A stretch of 64,000 nucleotides of DNA, from positions 9,484,135 through 9,548,134 of the forward strand of contig CM055819.1 in the NCBI GenBank assembly GCA_029582265.1. Direction: 5' to 3'. The DNA comes from Zoroaster sp. YZ-2022. Lineage: Eukaryota > Echinodermata > Asteroidea > Forcipulatida > Zoroasteridae. Below, in pieces: positions 39,001 to 54,000 of the stretch. Within the stretch, counting starts at the first letter, position 1. Each line of letters starts with the position of its first letter. The position numbers were made by a program, and so were the translations under genes. The notes beneath the pieces were generated by a model. It worked only from the letters and a program-made list of their open reading frames with translations, was not told the origin of the DNA and did no database searches.

Positions 39001-42000
39001 AATGTATCAATTTGGGATTAGAGCCAAGATAAGAGTTGGGGCTATTGTTCACTTGACAATGACTGACAGGTTGTGGTTTTACACTCCCAGACCAGGTGAC
39101 ATTAACCTCTGGGACCTGGTTCTTGGCTGGTTTCCAAGCTATATAACTATACATGTATGAAACAACATCCCAGGATACAGGATACCAGTATAAATTCTCC
39201 CAAGGCTAAGTAGCTTGAGTGAGTGATCCGACTGTCGGCAGAAATGCGTCTTTTAATCAGTTGTTTCAAAGCCTAAAATTTAAAACAATAAATCTAGACC
39301 TACTTAAAAATTATGACTGGTTGGAGCAGAATGGTGACATCTATTTATTCGACTGAGAGCAAACTATTGGTGAATTTTTTACCTCTGAAAAGCTTCATAA
39401 ATCTTTGACATGTTTTGTTTTGTGGAATTAAATTCTGTGGATTAATACCTGTGGCGGAAAATCTCAGCTCAGAAATAATGCTTTTGGCATTAAATAAATA
39501 GCGGTCGGGTATGCAAATTAAGAAGAAAAACATTTTTAGAAATTGTTTACCTTTACTCCTGATTTAAAAGTAAATGGAGGCCTGTTTGCAGGGTGCAATT
39601 GTTCTATACGCCCACCTACTGAACATATCCTGGGGACCGGGAAAAGCCGATCAAGTCTTGTATTTCCGATTTTCGTTTTTTAAATTTTTCACGTCAATAA
39701 CATCTTCTTAATTTATTTCTTCTTAATTTACAAAACAAAAATATATCAGCTTGGTGACAAAGTGGTAGCAGGGAAATGATACTGGAATGAGATTTACAAA
39801 TGTTTTGATGCCGTGAAGACAATTGTTTCCATAGGTCAAACTTCTGCTGGCGGCCGGCGGACATCAGATGTTCAACAACTACCGTTTGCCGGTGGTTGTT
39901 GTTTTTGTTGTTGTTTTTTAACTTTCACTCAAAACAAATTTCCGACAGTAGATTTTATTTCAGAAATAATTATTTCAGAAAGCATGTCATAGCATGATCA
40001 TTCATATTAGTAACTCACGACAGACACTTTTTATAGACTTCACTCTTGCGGTGTTTGTCCCGACTCTGCCTGGCACGCGGGTATCCCGCTCATCTGGTTT
40101 TTGCCTAAGCAGTGTGGTAGGGAACCAGTGTCAATGTGTTTAACGTTGAATGTCATAAATAGATCATGGCAGGCCGCATAGTTGCAAATGCGGCGCATCA
40201 AAAACATTCTCTTGAAAAGAAACAAAGTTGCCGGCCAATTAAAATGTATCAATAAAGCTTCCTACAAGATGAAATAAATCCCTCAGTGGCAACAAATTAT
40301 TGTTGTTCACAAGTCACAAGTAGTTCTCGAACTGAACAAAGGAAATTTTGGGGTGTTTTTGTTTCACCATGGAATAAATTATAGCGTATCGATAATAATA
40401 ATAATAATGTGTGGACTTATATAGCGCACGTATCCACCAACTAAGTGGTGCTCAAGGCGCATTATATCATTACCCCTGCTCATAAGGCTCATAAATCATT
40501 CCTGAAACCATCTCAGCTCCCTGGGGAGTATACAGCTCAATTGCTGCCATTACAGCGCATATAGGGCTAATCAACCAACTCTGCCCTCATCACAGGTACC
40601 CATTTAACCCCTGGGTGGAGAGAAGCAATTATGGTTAAGTGTCTTGCTCAAGGACACAAGTGTCACGGCCGGGATTCGAACCCACATTCTGCTGCTAACA
40701 CCAGAACTTGAGTCCGGTAAGCTAGACCGCTCGGCCACGACACTCGATAGCGTATCGGCATTTTTTTTATAGCGTATCGGCCCGATATACGCTATTGTAT
40801 GCCTGGCTTGTTGTATTATAGATCTTCCAGCCTTATATATTTCATCCTTTGAAACCACAGTTACTGAATATCACCATATCACACTCTATACAACCCTGTG
40901 TGTACTGCACACTCTATACAACCCTGTGTGTACTGCACACTCTATACAACCCTGTGTGTACTGCACACTCTATACAACCCTGTGTGTACTGCACACTCTA
41001 TACAACCCTGTGTGTACTGTAAAATCATATAACCTTGGGGGATAAGATTATTTAAAAAAAAAAAAAAATTCCTGAAAACTGTGACCAACCAATCCTATGA
41101 GTGGCCATTCTGCCTGTAAATTGGATAATTTAATTTGTAAAAGTTTGTTGGTGGTATCATGGTGGTTTTACTGAAATGTTTCAATCTCTTTTATCTTTCT
41201 CCAGGATGCTCAAGGTTTTGAGACAACGGTTGTAATCCAGATTGCAAGTGAAGAGTTTTCAGCTCAAGGCTTAATGATTGTTGCAAGGAATTACTTAGAT
41301 GTATATCCATATGATAAATGGAATGCTAAGGTGATTCCAGTATTCCAACAAGGCGAAACATTCCAGCCAAGATCCATTCAGGTAAATATACCAGTGTTGT
41401 AGTTGATTACTTTCATTCGAGCAATTGAGGTTGTTGAGTATAATTACTAATTCTTTCATGTCTGAGTTTTTTTAATTCAAGTTTGAGTACTTAGACTTCA
41501 AATACGAGTGCAATTCGAGTACTTTGACAAAAAGTACTCAAGAAGTAGTAATGAGTGGTACCAACAATGTGAGTATGTGAGTACCGTGAGTACCATTCGA
41601 GTTTGGTAGAATTCTAATTGCTGTTTGAATTGGAATAAGAAGCTCAAAATACAAACATTGATGACATCATTTATAAAATAAAATAAATCTAACATTAATG
41701 AACAGATGGTTGATGGGGAGACCAGTCCACCACCCTTACTGACTGAAGCTGATTTGATTGCACTCATGGATAAACATGGCATTGGTAAGACATTCTTGCT
41801 TCAAATGGATTTGGTTGACAACTGTTCAAATAAGCAGATTTGGTTGACTACTATTCAAATAAGCAGATTTGGTTGACTACTATTCAAATAAGCAGATTTG
41901 GTTGACTATTATTCAGATAAGCAGATTTAGTTGACTACTATTCAGATAAGCAGATTTGGTTGACTACTATTCAAACAAGCCGATTTGGTTGACTATGTAT

Positions 42001-45000
42001 TCAAACAAGCCGATATGGTTGACTACTATTCAAATAAGCAGATTTGGTTGACAACTATTCAGATAAGCAGATTTGGTTGACTACTATTCAGATAAGCAGA
42101 TTTGGTTGACTACTATTCAGATAAGCAGATTTGGTTGACTACTATTCAGATAAGCAGATTTGGTTGACTACTATTCAAACAAGCCGATTTGGTTGACTAT
42201 GTATTCAAACAAGCAGATTTGGTTGACTACTATTCAAATAAGCAGATTTGGTTGACTACTATTCAGATAAGCAGATTTGGTTGACAGCTATTCATATAAG
42301 CAGATTTGGTTGACTGCTATTCAGATAAGCAGATTTGGTTGACTACGTATTCAAACAAGTAGATTCGGTTGACTATGATTCCCCTCTCTGTCCACTTTGT
42401 TGTTGAACTTTTTAGGCATCTCCCATTTTATTTGCTTTACAAACAATAACCGCCAACCGAGGACCCATTGTTCCCTTTTGTTATAATTTATCGGTTTACA
42501 CCAAAAACAAACCCACACCTCTTAATACTCCCTGTCCACCATTGTTGACCAACTCTTCATGATATGTTTGTTCCACATAACCAGGCACAGATGCTACTCA
42601 TGCTGACCATATTGAGACTATTAAGTCTCGTTTGTATGTTGGTGTACGGCCAGATGGCAGGTTTGTTCCTGGTGAACTAGGCATGGGTCTAGTAGAAGGA
42701 TATGACAACATGGGATATGCACTATCTAAGCCAGACTTAAGAGCTGAACTAGAGGCAGATCTTAAAAGGTACTGATGGTCTGTCTATAAAGTACTTAGTA
42801 TTCTCATGTGCATGCATGTTCTTGTGTTCTTAAATATATGATTAAAACAGTATGTGTTTTGTGTTTATTTGTGTTGCACCAAAAAAATAAATAAATTTGG
42901 ATATCTTGACAGGAGGGCATTTATGGTAATAAAAGCTCAATGATTGGGATGTGACCACAAGCGATAAAAGAATGTCTGATCAGTATTTTATCACCTGTGG
43001 CCACGACCCCAAAGGTACAAAGATCAAGTATCCGGCAAATTATTCCATCTGGAGTGCTTTTAAATTGTCAAATTTACAAAGAATTTCGATCTGGCAACTT
43101 TATGTAAAACTTATAAAACTAGTTTTTTTATTAAAAGGTTTTTGTTGTTTTCCCAAAAACAAGAGAATCTATTATGAAACTTTCACAGGTTAGTTTTATG
43201 ATATATATCTTTAAAATGAGTGGGCAAAGTGAAAGTATGTTTCCAATATACAAATATACACTCTCTGAACATTCACCATAGACTATACTGACTTCATGAA
43301 AATCCTGTACAAGGAGATTAAGACCATTCATAATGGTCCAGACAGTTTAGACATTCTAATTGATTTAGACATTCTGATTGGTTGAGAACTGGTCGTGTGG
43401 GTGTTTAAGATCAGTCTTGACTAGTAGATGTTGTTTAAGACTGATCTTGACACGCTAGCTTACCCATCTTGCTAGACAGGCAATTTTTAGCCAATCAGAG
43501 TTTAAGTAAAACTTGTAGCTTTTCATGGTGAGTAGGATAAGTAAATACTAATTGCAGTGAAACCATGTGCTCTCCCATTGGCCAGTCTGCAAGGGGTGTG
43601 GACCATGTGCACTCCCATTGGCCAGTCTGCAAGGGGTGTGGACCATGTGCACTCCCATTGGCCAGTCTGCAAGGGGTGTGGACCATGTGCACTCCCATTG
43701 GCCAGTCTGCAAGGGGTGTGGACCATGTGCACTCCCATTGGCCAGTCTGCAAGGGGTGTGGACCATGTGCACTCCCTTTATTGATTACCTTGCATATAAT
43801 TTTACCATATATATTTTGGTGTGATCCTTTTTTCCTTGAGACCCTCGATCCATCTCTGAAAAGCAGTTGTGTCCTCAAATACATGAAAACACCTAAGTTT
43901 TGAAACTATTACTAGGGCAATTATGAATGGGAATAAAAACTTCAGGCTTGGTCTTTACCATATGATAAAGACCTCTATGTTGTTGCCATTGATCTTTATC
44001 CTGTGGTAAATTTCCTGGAGTCAAACTTTAGTTCTTGTATTGAAAAGTGATTACAACAGACAATAGAGCCCTGTGGTCAAGAGATTATAGGATTAGATCA
44101 ATTGGATGACAGTTTTTTTAGGCTATTATGATCAGGGGATTAATCATTACCAGGAAGTCTCTTTGGGATTAACTGGGAGATAAGTGGTCTATTTGTTTAA
44201 CCACTAGATAATGAGCTTATTATAGACCATGTGACTTGTTTACACTTTGCTTGACTTTTAGAGTAAAGGAGTGATTTCCTGCCCGGCAAAAGTGTGTTTA
44301 TTTTTATGCAGACATTTTGTACTTCTTCTCATAACATCAAAAATTGTTTGAATTTTCAGATGAATACGATTTCAGATGTAATGTTAGTGCGTTATTATAA
44401 ATGAATATTCTGCTTAAAGCTTGAAATATCAAATTTTATGGTTTCTTGTTATAGACCAGTGTACATTTTGTGGGGTTCTTTCGTAAACATGTGATGTCAC
44501 TGGTCACATTGTCTATAGAGGAGGGAATTGTAACCCAAGAGAACCGGTGGAAAACAGTGAGATATTTAAAGGTTGTGGGAAGATGGCCTTCCTTATAGGG
44601 GGATATGAGTGTGATTTTTATGAGTTGATTGTAATTGGATTATTTCTTCATCTCTAGGATATGTGATGGAGTGAAGGACCCAGATGAGGTTCTTAGAGAA
44701 CAGATAGAGAAATACAGACAAGTCTTTATAGAAGCAGCCGCAAATGTAAGAACTGTTTGTATAGTATATTACCACAGACATCATTTCATTAGTGATCACT
44801 CTACACATTTACATTATTTCCCCAACACATGAGTGTTCTATTTTAAAGATAACTCAAAAGGCTCCTTTTTAAAGCCCACAAAATTAATAATTTTTGCAGA
44901 AGGAAATATTGTCCCTACTACCCCCCACTCCACCCTGACCCACCCAAACCAGATCACAATTGACCAATCATGACCTTATCATATGGAAACACCTAAAGCG

Positions 45001-48000
45001 CCAAATCTGATCAATTTAACTTAAACATGCAATGCGCAAAAAACTGAGACATAAAAAAATACTGCACAAACTTCCAAATGGGTTATTGTAGGGGTGTGAC
45101 CATACCTCCATGGTGTGACTAAGTCACAAACAGGTCAATGACTAATAAATTAGGTCAATGACTAATAAATAATGAATGTATATATTTGTCACTCACGTCA
45201 TACTTGTAGGCTAACATGTTGGATCAAGCTCTATCTGGTTATCTTGGTCAACAACCTGAGACATATGTACCAGACGGTAAGATACATACCTCTATCTCAT
45301 CTGCATGTATATTGCATTATATTCATTATCCACACCCATCCCCACTCTAAGTTCTAAATTGGCAATCAGTATAATGTACATCCCCCCCTCGTACATAAGA
45401 ATGCTTAAGTGGCCTATGAAATGTATATGTAGAGACATATTTTAGCAAATATCCATGAATTTGGTCAGTTTAAACAAAATGGGAAGTTTTTTGACATAAA
45501 GTGAAGATTTTAAATATTTTCATGCTTATCTTTGACACACGAGGGAACTGTTTTGTGAGAACATAGGAGTGACTGTTGCAGCAGCACTGAAAGTGCACAT
45601 AATCTAAACCTCAAACCTTGCCCAAGAAAATAGTTGTTACCTAAAAAGAAGTTTACTGATTGGTAACCAAAAACTCTGTTAACAAGACAACACAAACAAA
45701 CAATAGAATTGACTTTTGAAAAGGTGTGGAATTCAGTCAACTTGTATGCACAAATTAACTATGATGTTGCATCTGATCTTATTGAGACTTAATTGATCTG
45801 CTCATGAATATGAACAATTATGTAGCATGAAGACAAAAACAGTGCTAGAAATCACCCACAAATTGCTTATTAACCCTCCTATGGTTTGACCTTTCAAAAC
45901 CTTTCAAAATCTGCTTACGGGCCAAAATGGCTATCAATTATTATGAACCCTTTAAAACCCTCCAGAATTTGTTGCTACTGAACAACCACACCTTTCAATA
46001 CCCTTTGAAAGGTATTGAAACATTTCAACACCAGTTTGTTCAGAGAGTTGTTACACCTTTCGAAACCTTTCATAGGTCCCTTTTGTCAGACAGTTTTCTC
46101 ACCTTTCAAAACCCTTCAGTACAGCAAACTTGAAAGGTTTTGAAAGGTTTTGAAAGGTCTGACAATTCTATGGCAACTGCACTGTATATAGGAGGGTTAA
46201 AAGGTAGAAAAATGATTTCAATGTGTTTACAGAGTTGAGCATAATTTTTTTCAAGTTAAAAACATTTCTCTTTCCTAGGCCCCTTTAATAGACCATATCA
46301 TACACAATTTTTCCCGAAACATGCCAAGCTCCCACAAAGACGTCCCACATTGTTGGTAGTCAAATATAACACAAGTTGTAACAGATAGTTCAAGTCAATG
46401 ACAATACAATACAATTGCCAATAAGCACATACTAAGTAAGATTTGTAGCTTTGCATGGTAAAAAGGATAATGGTTTGCGGAAAAATTCTCTGTTTTGAGT
46501 AGTAAATAGTTCTGAAAAAAACCAGTTGGTTACAACTCGACGTTACGATCAGTATGCTCTGATCATACAAATCTTCCTGCCAATCCCTCAGCAGTCTACG
46601 TAAGCAGCAGCATCTCCCAGAGTCCTGAAGACGATCAGAGCATACATGTCTTGATCCAGCATTAACAAGTTTTGCACAAATCATTCTGTCATGTCTGACA
46701 AACTGCTATCACTTTCATGAACAACACTAGGGGGTTAAGCTTTCCTGAATGATCATCCTTTTAATAAAATGCCCTTCATGTATTGATTGATTCTGTCTAT
46801 GATTTCAGTGACTGAATTGACCAACATCACACCAGTTCGTTCCTGCCCAAGATGCAATCAATCCATGATCCTTAAAGAGAAAAAAGATGGTGGCTGGATG
46901 GTCAGCTGTACTGGCTACCCAGCATGCAAAGCAGCAGTCTGGTTCCCGGCAGCTGTACAAGAGGCATCTGTGTCTGATGAAGTTTGCCAGACTGTAAGAT
47001 AATTTAGCTATTATGATTGGATCAAAGATGTTCATAAATGTGTTAGATCCATACAGGGCTGACTGCTTGATCATTGAATGTAAGACTGGTGTCATTACTG
47101 CGGTGATTCCACATTGCACACGCACGTCACACTCACAGAAATTCTTAAATACACTGTAAACTGGTGTTTCATCAAATAGAATGTACAGCATCTGTCAAAG
47201 AAGCACTGGACTGCGTTGAAAATGAATGCTTCAATTATCATAATTCTTATTTGAAGCTATGGTATACATTAACAGTTACAGTAGTCATCTTACACCCATG
47301 AAATTGGCTGTTCTACATACACTTTGGTATATCAAAGGTAGCACAGAGTGGCATATGATCTTAACACAGCATCGACCATTTTAGTTTGATGATACACGCC
47401 TTAAGGGTGAGATAAATGAAAATCTCTAATACAATGTCATTTTTATTATTTGTGTTTTGTTCAGTGTCAACCAGGACCGGTGAAGAAAATCAAGTTTAAA
47501 TTGAAGAGAGGATCTGTACCACCAATGATGCCCTCAGAGTATGTATACATATAATTTACTCTCTTATTTTCAAGTTCATAGTTATCAAGTTTCAGATGAC
47601 TTATTTGGAACATTAGTACTCAGATATCTGTGCTTAACTCATGGAACAATAGAATCAACATTCCTTTTTTATAATGAATATAATGTTTCTTAACCCTCCT
47701 ATGGTTTGACCTTTCAAAACCTTTCAAAATCTGCTTACGGGCCAAAATGGCTATCAATTATTATGAACCCTTTAAAACTCTCCAGAATTTGTTGCTACTG
47801 AACTACCACACCTTTCAATACCCTTTGAAAGGTATTGAAACATTTCAACACCAGTTTGTTCAGAGAGTTGTTACACCTTTCTAAACCTTTCATAGGTCCC
47901 TTTTGTCAGACAGTTTTCTCACCTTTCAAAACCCTTCAGTACAGCAAACTTGAAAGGTTTTGAAAGGTCTGACAATTCTATGGCAAACTGCACTGTACAT

Positions 48001-51000
48001 AGGAGGGTTAATGTATTTTCAATATTTTCTTGTAAATGCCACAACGTTATGTGCTGAAACTTTCACAAGATAGTTGTTTTATATCTTCATTCACAGCAGA
48101 ATGGAAGTTTACCGATGTTATATTTTCCCTTTAAGAACCTCAGCTGAGCAGCAAAAATGCCAACAACTAATTGGCAGCCTTGTACAATTTCTCACTGTTT
48201 AGCTCAGTTGGCTGGGAAAAATCGATAAATTGATGATATTGCGTTGAGTTAAGCGTTATTGCAGAAGATGTGCATCATTACACAAGAGATCATGTGTATG
48301 TGAATGTAGAGTGCACAGTAAATGTTCAGGCAACCTCACATGTAGCCCAAAGATCTGACATCACGCTTAGAGGCTCGCGAAAGATGCCAGATACCGGCCT
48401 CTCAGTTTTGGGGAGATTCAACTTTGACCTTGGTTGGTACATGTAGCTAGCCCATACAACATCCAATGAAATTCCTTGAATGGTACAGCCAAGGCCTGTC
48501 TTTATTCTTGATAGAATAAAGACAGAGGACCAGTCTACCTCACTTGATGCAAAAGTGCCCTACCATCAAGGCATTGGGTACTTTTTCACCACTAGATGTT
48601 GTATTTTTCTCCTAGGTATATTGGATGTATAGGTGGTTGTGATGCAATGCTAAGGGAAGCTCTAGATCTGAATATGACATATCTTAAGACTCCATCTCAA
48701 ACACAAGGTTAGTTCAGATTCCTTTAATGCCGGCTCATAATTCACGTTTCAAACATTATTCCACTGCGAATGATTCACACAAGTTGAAGTTTCTGCAAAT
48801 TGTTTGCACAATTCTCAATTTTTTGACATCACAATTTGCCTTTTGTTCCAGTAAAGTATTAACTGTCCTTTAGTTGGACCATCTTTATATACATTACTTC
48901 AATATAAAGTGTAAAGCCTTGTACCACTTTCAATCTTTCTTTTTGATTAATCTGTATGATATTCCTACCACCAGTACCAACAACAAATGCAAGAAATGAT
49001 AGAGGAAGGGGCAGAGCTCGAGGAGGAGGTGGCAGAGGAGGTGGCAGAGGAGGTGGCGGAGGAGGTGGCGGTGGTAGTGGAAGAGGTGGAACAGGAGGCA
49101 GTGGAGGAGGTGGTGGTGGTGGTGGAAGAGGAGGCAGTGGAGGAGGTGGTGGTGGTGGTGGAAGAGGAGGCAGTGGAGGAGGTGGTGGTGGTGGTGGTGG
49201 TAGAGGATGGGGAGGAGGGGGTGATGGCAGCGGAGGAGGGGAAGGGGCATTTGGGGCGCCATCAGGTGGAGGTATAGGTGGATTTGGAGGACCAAACCAA
49301 GGCAGGAGCAGAGCTTTCTCTTCTAACCATTCACAGCCCAGGCAACCCTTGAATCAAGTTCCCATTGGGTAAGAAACTCGGGGTTTCCAATAAGAGAGAA
49401 AATGTTACAGTGTAACAGTCCTGGAATTTCAATCTTGTACAGACAAAGACACTTTTCCTTAGTAAAGGCCACTATGACTGGAATATCAGAATGTCTATGG
49501 GGAAAATGTTAGGGGATACCAAGACCTGGACAATAGAGGCCATGGCCTTTATAAAATTCCAGGCCTGATGTAAGATGACTTCATTGCAGAGTTAATGTTA
49601 AAGGCCAGTACAATGAGTATGTTGAAAACAAGATCAGGTAATAAAATTTTGTTGTACGGTCTTTACTGCAGGATAAAGACTGAGGGTCGTGGCCACGGAT
49701 GATAAAGGACTGAGCCAAAGGCGAGCTCCTTTGTTCCCATTCATATGTGCACATCTTGATTTCTTGATCCAGTGCCATTTGTATTGAAAAAGAGCTAGAA
49801 AGAATCTGACAAATCCAACGTTTCAGACTGGATGATATTCCAACGTGGCCCTTGTGTCCGCATTAAGCGAATACAAAAATCTACACTCTGATTGGTTCAT
49901 TCCCACATGGCACATACTTGCATACATTTTGTCCAATCAGGTTGTCTTAACTGTCTTGTGCATAGTTTATGAATTCCTTTTATTTCATATCTTATTGCTT
50001 AGTGGGACGTCATATTTTACTGGTACCAATGGTAGTAGTAATAATGCTGTGGTGTGTAACTGTGGAAGTGATGCTTCACGTCTAACAGTCAAGAAAGAAG
50101 GAGCAAATAATGGTATGTCATCATATAGGTATCAAATATTGTAAAGAGACATTGCCTGTGTTATTGTGGGTTGGCTACAGTGATTTGGTCATTATTCTAA
50201 CACTCCATACTGTAATGTGTAAGAACTTGAATAATAAAGATATGTTCATATTGTGTCATAGGTGTGCTTAAGTTTTTGTTCTGTTAACCCTTTCATTACC
50301 ATTGGCGACTTTAGTCGACAACACACATACCCCTTGTTGCTTACCATTCAGTTGACCAAGGTCACCTCACACACAGCACTTAATTGGGAGTATCATGACC
50401 AGCTTTTAAAACAGCTGTATTTTTTCTCCTTCTTCGCAGTCCATACCGATGCTATATATGGTTCGAAAGACTGATTCCTTATCTTTCCAATGGTTTAGCC
50501 CAACCTACATAATAATAGTAATAATAATGTGGACTTATATAGCGCACGTATCCACCAAACTGGTGCTCAATGCACATTACATTATTACCCCTGCTCATCA
50601 GGCGCATAAATCATTCCTGAAACCATCTCAGCTCCCTGGGGAGTATACAGCTCAATTGCTGACATTGCAGCGCATATGGGCTAATCAAACACAACAACCA
50701 ACTCTGATTATAGAAATCAGACATAATACAAGTCAATCCTTTCAATAGCCATTTGTGCTATGGAACGCCATACACTTGTGTACAAAAATAGTAACATTTT
50801 ATATGCAATTCTATTGATTTTGGTAGCATATGAAAGGGAATTCCATGAGCAACAATAATTTCATTGAATATATTTTTCTCCAACAAAGTCTTCATGATGA
50901 AAAATGAGTTAAAAAACAGTGCCTGTAAATGGATGCATACTGTTGTGCAATAATGTGTGAATTCATGCACGACTGGGCAGGGAATTCTGTAACCAGTGGG

Positions 51001-54000
51001 ACATCCCGTTCATACAAATCGGTAATGAAAGGGTTAAGCCCAAAAAATATAAATTGTATTTTGGACAGTACCGTAAAGATCAGACCAGACTTTCAACAGG
51101 GCATGGAATCAGCAGCAACGGTAATATGACCTTATCATGTGGGGTATTATTTTCAGTCACTGAGTTAATCTAAAACTAGCACTCCGATTCCATGCCCTGT
51201 TAATAGATTAGGTGTTAAAACACTGTACTTTGTATTTTGTTTTGCCAAAATATATTTTCAATTGGGAAAATGTGATTTTTGTTGTGGTTTTTTGGCACCC
51301 TGAAAATAGCATCAGCTGCTTTAGTTAATACATCAAAACCTTATTGTTATCCTTGCCTCTGATGTTTCTCAGGAAGCCATTCATATAACACATTAAAATC
51401 AAGGATATCAAATGTTTTTAAAGATAATCCATCAGCATTTCATGTACATTGTAGATATTAGGTAATGTTGGTGGCCAAGTAATTGGTATACCGGCTTACC
51501 AGTCTTATATTACATTTCCATTCAAAAATCTCTTTAAAATATTTTTATCAGAAAGGTAACATTTTGGCTGTGATTGTTTGCCAAAAACTTTCATTCTGAT
51601 TTATACATTGAATGATTTGCAGCATGAATTCCATCATGTTTTGTGATTGAGACTGAGAGTCCATCAGACACCCATCGAATCAAGAATAAGATTCATTTCA
51701 GTGCAGAATTGGAAAAACAGATTTTGACCAAAATAAATCATTTTCACAAGCATAATATTTACGTAATATGTTTTCGTAATATCTAGAGACAATTTGGCTT
51801 CCATATCGTTTCAAGTTGTTATTACTTTAATTTCATCTCTACACGCTTGCAATGTTCTTTGATCACTATTTTTGATGTTATCATTGCAACTCTCGCTAAG
51901 TGAGGTAACAGGTCCTGAAAAGAATCTTATCGCACAACTTGTATCTCAACTGTCGCTAAGTGAGATTATGATTCAGGGGAGAACCAATATCAGGCAACTC
52001 GTTTCTCAGCTATCACAAAGTGAGAATGTGGTTCAGGGAGAACCATGAGGACTTCTCTACATTTTGATTAGCCTGCTCTAATCTTCATCAGGAGAATGAA
52101 GAGGTTTGGAGATGCAGCTCCTTAAGTAGTATTTGCTAGGATTATGTGTAGAATGGAAAGTGTTCTGATTGGTGCCTAGTGGAATGTGTTGGATAATACC
52201 ACTGTTGTGCGATGGGTTATGATTGTGTGTGTGTGTGTGGGTTTCCTGCTGTAAGTGAATCGCCTGCTCGCTGAGGCACATTAGTAGACTGTGGGGTGTG
52301 AGTGTTACTGGATGGTAGGATTGAAATAGCGATAGTTGAGAAACGAATTGCCCGATATTGGTTCTCCCCTGAACCATAATCTCACTTAGCGACAGTCGAG
52401 ATACGAGTTGTGTGATAAGGTTCTTTTCAGAACCTGTTACTTTACTTAGCGATAGTTGAGGTAAACACATATGTGCTACCGCAAACCAAAACGATATCAA
52501 TACTCCACCATGCAAAGCCTTAAATCTTAAGTCATCATTGCAAGTGTATACCTAAGATTCTATAGTTTGGGTTTAGTATAGTGCCCTCAGTTGGTTTTCA
52601 TAATACACATTGAATAGAACACATATATGTGTGGCACTGGAAGTTGAGTGAAGGAAAGATTCTTATTCATGTCTTCATTTCCATTGTTTTCTTTTTCAGG
52701 GCGACAATTCTACAAGTGCAGTACAGGGAACTGTGATTTCTTCCTGTGGGCCGATGAAAACTCAGCACCCTCAAATCCTTCAACTAATTCAAATAATTCT
52801 AGTTGGAATACTGGTGGGAGTTCTGGTTGTAACCACAATGCCAGTGGAAACTCATGGAATAACAATAATACTAACAGCAGCTATAGGAGTAACAGTGGCT
52901 TTGATTCTGGTAATGATTCATCTGATGTGAAGACTAATGTATGGGGAGAAGTCACGTGCCAATGTGGTCAGGCAGCTGTCTTGTAAGTTACACAGTTAGC
53001 TTTATCTGTTACAGAACAAGCTGTCATATTCTGATATTTAATAAATAAATATAAGCTGTTGCACCCTGCTTTAATACCACCCAAGAGGACCTGTGGTATA
53101 AATGCAGAACTGACGGTTAGTAATAATAATAATAATAATGTATAGATTTATATAGCGCACGTATCCACCAACTAAGTGGCGCTAGTGACTTGTTTTGACC
53201 TTAATTCCATGGTATTTCTTAAACAGGCAAAGAGACTGCCTTTGATGCAGATGCTGTTGTTATTATTTTATTTGTTTTTCTTGTTGTTTAGCACAAGCCA
53301 TTTTTGGCTCCTTCACAAAAACGGCATCATCGTGTTTCTTGTTTTTTGGACAGAAATACATTCTTACATATCTTACTAGAATTAGAAAGGGCCGATTAAT
53401 TGATTTGAAACTTTTAAGTCAGAAATCCCATATCAAAGGGACAATATTACTGGCAACAGCAATGGTAATATGACCTTATCATGTGGGGTATTATTTCCAG
53501 TCACTGAGTTAATCTAAAACTAGCACTCTGATTCCATGCCCTGTTGATTGTGACGATATTGTCTCATTTGTTTTCTTCAGACGGACTGTACAGAAAGAAG
53601 GATCTAATAAAGGCAGAGAGTTCTATGTATGTAACAAACCACAAGGCAAACAATGTAAATTTTTTGAATGGACGGATAGTGATAACAAAGGTGGTGCTAG
53701 GACAGGAGGTGAGTTTAATAACCAATCCAGGGGTGAGTTTAATAACCAATCCAGGGGTGAGTTTAATAACCAATCCAGGGGTGAGTTTAATAACCAATCC
53801 AGGGGTGAGTTTAATAACCAATCCAGGGGAGAGTTTAATAACCAATCCAGGGGTGAGTTTAATAACCAATCCAGGGGAGAGTTTAATAACCAATCCAGGG
53901 GAGAGTTTAATAACCAATCCAGGGGTGAGTTTAATAACCAATCCAGGGGTGAGTTTAATAACCAATCCAGGGGTGAGTTTAATAACCAATCCAGGGGTGG

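Larger units (their letters stand above)
37733..40808 (-). mobile_element. 2.2-kb nonautonomous DNA element, copy B, with two nested inserts
   Basis: Reverse-orientation copy of 4269-6480. Starts CAGTGTTCTAGCCAGGATG and ends GTATGCCTGGCT. Extra length is explained by the TIR element at 38344-38875 and the SINE at 40393-40744. A 12-bp (GTTTTAATTATT)n expansion at 37957-38016 is also private to this copy. Confidence 0.7.

Noticed and set aside
41801..42380. CRISPR-like array
   Set aside because: Units are contiguous with no unique spacers and the sequence is a eukaryotic intron; it is a minisatellite.
43495..43903. Open frames on both strands across the 40-bp array
   Set aside because: Repeat artefacts inside TOP3A intron 14, with no start context or homology.
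48930..49295. Antisense Leu/His-rich open frame
   Set aside because: It is the reverse complement of the Gly-rich exon 20; low complexity explains its openness.
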